Part shown: one piece after another, positions 7,801 to 8,625 of the stretch
How positions within the stretch are numbered: position 1 is the stretch's first letter
Layout of the letters: each line of letters begins with the position of its first letter
Assembly: GCA_903868375.1 (NCBI GenBank)
Contig: CAIPVD010000035.1
Coordinates: 1 to 8,625, forward strand
Length of the DNA stretch: 8,625 nt
DNA from: an uncultured delta proteobacterium
GTDB lineage: Bacteria > UBA10199 > GCA-002796325 > 1-14-0-20-49-13
Direction: 5' to 3'
Translations under genes and position numbers: made by a program
The notes under the pieces: model-generated
Told to the model about the DNA's origin: nothing
The model's input: only the letters and a program-made list of their open reading frames with translations
Database searches by the model: none

Positions 7801-8006
7801 ATAGGCTGCGTTACTTGAACTTCGACCTGTTCCGGTGCAAGTCCCGGAGCTTCGGTCTGAACATCGATCTGCGGAGGTGCAAATTCAGGGAACACGTCAT
7901 ATTTTGAATGAGAAAGAGAATAGATGCCGTAGCATAGCAGCGCAAGGCTAAGAGCTAGAACCACCACACGAAACTGAAGTGAAAATTTGACGATAGCGTT
8001 CAACAT
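4899..8006 (-). CDS. CzcA/CusA-like RND efflux permease
   Basis: The protein has 1035 residues, the usual size for an RND pump, and shows the two-fold RND plan. TM1 is at about 8-28, a periplasmic loop runs to about 340, and TM2 (344-362) to TM6 end near 480. TM7 is at about 535-555, a second periplasmic loop follows, and TM8-12 run from about 865 to 1020. Family marks are FPEFAPPQIDVQTEAPGL near the N-terminus and GGFLPELHEG after TM7. TM4 carries GEVVDDAVIDVEN: Asp408/Asp409 match the proton-relay aspartates of AcrB, and Glu405, Asp413 and Glu415 add charge. The methionine relay of CusA is not evident (HISAVPG replaces the Met-containing strand), so copper/silver specificity is doubtful and the substrate is unknown. 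I prefer ATG 8006, giving MLNAIVKFSLQFR, typical for the family, with GAGG 10 bases upstream. A GTG at 8021 overlaps the previous stop as GTGA and would add five residues. Confidence 0.95.
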   Translation of the reverse strand: MLNAIVKFSLQFRVVVLALSLALLCYGIYSLSHSKYDVFPEFAPPQIDVQTEAPGLAPEQVEVQVTQPIENALNGVSGIQIIRSGSIQGLSVITVTLQPESDIYRDRQAIAERLSTISGQLPQGVQPPVMSPMTSSTGDLMTIGLTSDKLSLMDIRTIADWTVKRRLLAVAGVAKVGVFGGEVRQIQIQLLPKKLIQYDLSIEDVLAAARRATGVRGGGFIDSPNQRIVIQTEGQSITADVLSKTALLHQAAGLVNESVTLGDVAKVVAAPEPRISAGAVMGKPGVVLNVWAQLGANTLETTREVEIALDELRPALEAQGVTMTPNLFRAANFIEVAVKNVKTSLIIGAVLIVVVLLLFLFNFRTAAISCTAIPLSLLGAIAVLEYLGFTLNTMTLGGLAIAIGEVVDDAVIDVENILRRLRENKGLAEPRPILKVVLDASIEVRSAVVYATFMVALVFIPVLTMSGVAGRLFAPLGVAYIAAILTSLLVALTVTPALCLVLLKNQKLREGEPPVVRWLKERYHRLLQRVERQFKYVILAVAIVTLAGIGVLPFMSGGFLPELHEGHFIIHISAVPGTSLDETLRIGQRVNDALLKLPFVRSVAQRVGRASSDDIFGTHSGELEVDLKPLKGDEPETAQGDIRKTLEQFPGVNFVVNTFLTERIEETLSGYTSSVVVNIIGNDLDVLDTKAHEVMAVLEKVSGAAEVQIQSPPGTPQLIISLRKDELSRWGFEPVDVLEAVRTAYEGDTVSQVYEGNRVVDVSVILDPVMRRSIGQVGQLPLRSPTGSYVRLDEIAEIRESSGRYVVLHEGTRRVQTVTCNVVGRDVGSFVNDAKEQIQATVPFADGMYTQFGGTAVAQARSRQDLLVHSLLVGLGIMLLLFIAMGNMRNLVLLLINVPFALVGGVMVIFASGGALTIGSLVGFVTLFGITLRNSIMMLSHYKHLVSTEGAVWGEEVAIRGASERLAPILMTALVTSLGLLPLALGSGAPGREIEGPMAMVILGGLVTSTLLNLLVLPTLALRYGRFEKQDHELE

Positions 8007-8017
8007 TAAATAGTGCC

Positions 8018-8476
8018 TCACTCATCCAATTGTATCTGCGAACGAAACTCTTCCGAAAGCAAAAGCTGCGCGCCGGTCACCACCACTTGCAAACCGCGCA
8101 CTGGAGTCTTTATAAAGTACCTCGGGTATTCCGAAGATGTATCTGGCACGACCTCGCGACGAACGAAATGACCCGTTTCGCTCTCTGCGTATATCCACGC
8201 CCTGCCTTCCAACCACACAACTCCATCGTAAGGAGCTTCGTTGCCCGTGATAGGTTTCAACACGATCCCGCTTATCTCCAACGTGGCAGGGTCTAACGAA
8301 ACAATCGCTTCACCATTGTCGGTCGTTACTCGCGATTCAGATTCAACGGGAAGCTCCATGCGATTTTCTTCCGCTTTCCCCTTAAGCCCACGCAAGTGTA
8401 CCCATACAAGCACTAGGCCAACTATCGCCAGCGCTGAAAAGATGCCTATAATTTTATATCGTCGTTCTATCTTCAT
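8018..8476 (-). CDS. Short RND periplasmic adaptor-like protein lacking the hairpin region
   Basis: The protein has 152 residues from ATG 8476, with GAGGG 9 bases and AAGGA 3 bases upstream. Residues 1-29 hold a basic start (KIERRYK) and a hydrophobic segment (IIGIFSALAIVGLVLVWV) that acts as a signal anchor. No cleavage site or lipobox is obvious. Residues about 56-78 (AIVSLDPATLEISGIVLKPI) resemble the first strand of membrane-fusion adaptors. The chain then passes straight to what resembles their membrane-proximal C-terminal domain: VVWLEGRAWIYAES, GHFVRREV, then GLQVVVTGAQLLLSEEFR. The barrel-sandwich, lipoyl and alpha-hairpin parts that contact the outer-membrane factor are missing; typical adaptors have 300-450 residues. 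The frame is intact and the gene abuts the permease, so it looks like a functional short form, not debris. It probably binds the periplasmic face of the permease. It could also be an internally deleted adaptor. Confidence 0.8.
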   Translation of the reverse strand: MKIERRYKIIGIFSALAIVGLVLVWVHLRGLKGKAEENRMELPVESESRVTTDNGEAIVSLDPATLEISGIVLKPITGNEAPYDGVVWLEGRAWIYAESETGHFVRREVVPDTSSEYPRYFIKTPVRGLQVVVTGAQLLLSEEFRSQIQLDE

Positions 8477-8542
8477 CGATCCTTACCCTCATCAGAACGC
8501 GGAGAGTAGTTTTAATCGAATCTGAGAGAGGACGGCAATCCG
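8477..8542. promoter_or_regulatory. Short divergent promoter region of the efflux operon
   Basis: Only 66 bases separate the leftward adaptor start (8476) from the rightward start at 8543, so promoters for both must lie here or extend into the coding starts. I see no convincing -10/-35 pair. The best leftward guess is TTGCCG with a 17-base spacer before TTAAAA, which is weak. The rightward ribosome binding site AGAGAGGA is at 8525-8532. If the two genes share a regulator, its site should be in this interval or in the repeat just to its right. Confidence 0.4.
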
Positions 8543-8570
8543 ATGATCAGCTGGCAGCAACCGATGATCA
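8540..8570 (+). repeat. 10-base direct repeat spaced 21 bases apart
   Basis: CCGATGATCA occurs at 8540-8549 and again at 8561-8570, exactly 21 bases (two helical turns, seven codons) apart. Each copy contains the palindrome TGATCA, and CAGCTG lies between them. It overlaps both candidate start codons of the rightward gene. It may be an operator for the divergent pair or a small duplication. Confidence 0.45.
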
Positions 8571-8625
8571 AGCCTTGGCTAAGAACCGTCGCCTGCCTGA
8601 CCGCCTTTGTTTTTCTTTTTACGAG
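8543..8625 (+). CDS. N-terminus of a probable exported protein (runs off right edge)
   Basis: Only 27 codons are present from ATG 8543, open to the right edge. AGAGAGGA ends 10 bases upstream; the spacing is slightly long but usable. The residues read like a signal peptide: a polar start with MIKPWLR, then the hydrophobic run TVACLTAFVFLFT. An in-frame ATG at 8564 would give a more compact signal peptide but has no ribosome binding site. The gene is divergent from the efflux operon. Too little is visible to name a family. An outer-membrane factor or other envelope protein would fit the context, but this is not shown by the sequence. Confidence 0.5.
   Translation, partial: MISWQQPMIKPWLRTVACLTAFVFLFT

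Noticed and set aside
8512..8625. Minus-strand frame open to the right edge, ending at a TAA 35 bases before the adaptor start, as a possible upstream operon gene
   Set aside because: The translated residues resemble no outer-membrane factor or adaptor C-terminus, and the opposite strand gives a better case with a ribosome binding site and signal peptide.
1..8625. CRISPR arrays, insertion sequences, tRNA or rRNA genes
   Set aside because: No spaced direct repeats of CRISPR type, transposase motifs, terminal inverted repeats or structural RNA signatures were seen by eye on either strand. A covariance-model search would be needed to exclude small RNAs.

Overview
The window looks like chromosomal DNA of a Gram-negative bacterium. 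The evidence is an RND-type inner-membrane efflux pump with a periplasmic adaptor fragment, several signal peptides, and canonical Shine-Dalgarno sites. I cannot name the phylum. The gene families are common in Deltaproteobacteria, Acidobacteriota, Nitrospirota and related environmental lineages. By eye the left gene is clearly more AT-rich than the efflux genes on the right.

Layout. (1) Positions 1-2622, minus strand: a large CheB-CheR-coiled coil-PAS hybrid signalling protein. It starts inside the window and runs off the left edge. (2) Positions 2623-2959: a divergent intergenic region with small inverted repeats. (3) Positions 2960-3439, plus strand: a small secreted aromatic/basic protein of unknown function with a strong ribosome binding site. 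(4) Positions 3470-3513: a hairpin terminator between two convergent genes, probably used in both directions. (5) Positions 8476 to 3530, minus strand: a three-gene operon read right to left. It encodes a short hairpin-less efflux adaptor, a CzcA/CusA-like RND permease of about 1035 residues, and a secreted zinc-dependent phospholipase C-like protein. Spacing is about 10 bp at both junctions. (6) Positions 8543-8625, plus strand: the first 27 codons of a divergent gene that starts like an exported protein and runs off the right edge.

How they work together. The adaptor fragment and the permease should form part of an efflux complex. No outer-membrane factor or full-length adaptor is visible, so these would have to be encoded elsewhere. 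The tight linkage of a secreted phospholipase C-like enzyme to the pump is the most unusual arrangement. It suggests co-expression, perhaps in an envelope-stress or metal-related response, but the sequence does not prove a functional link. The CheB-CheR hybrid has no visible chemotaxis neighbours and faces away from the rest.
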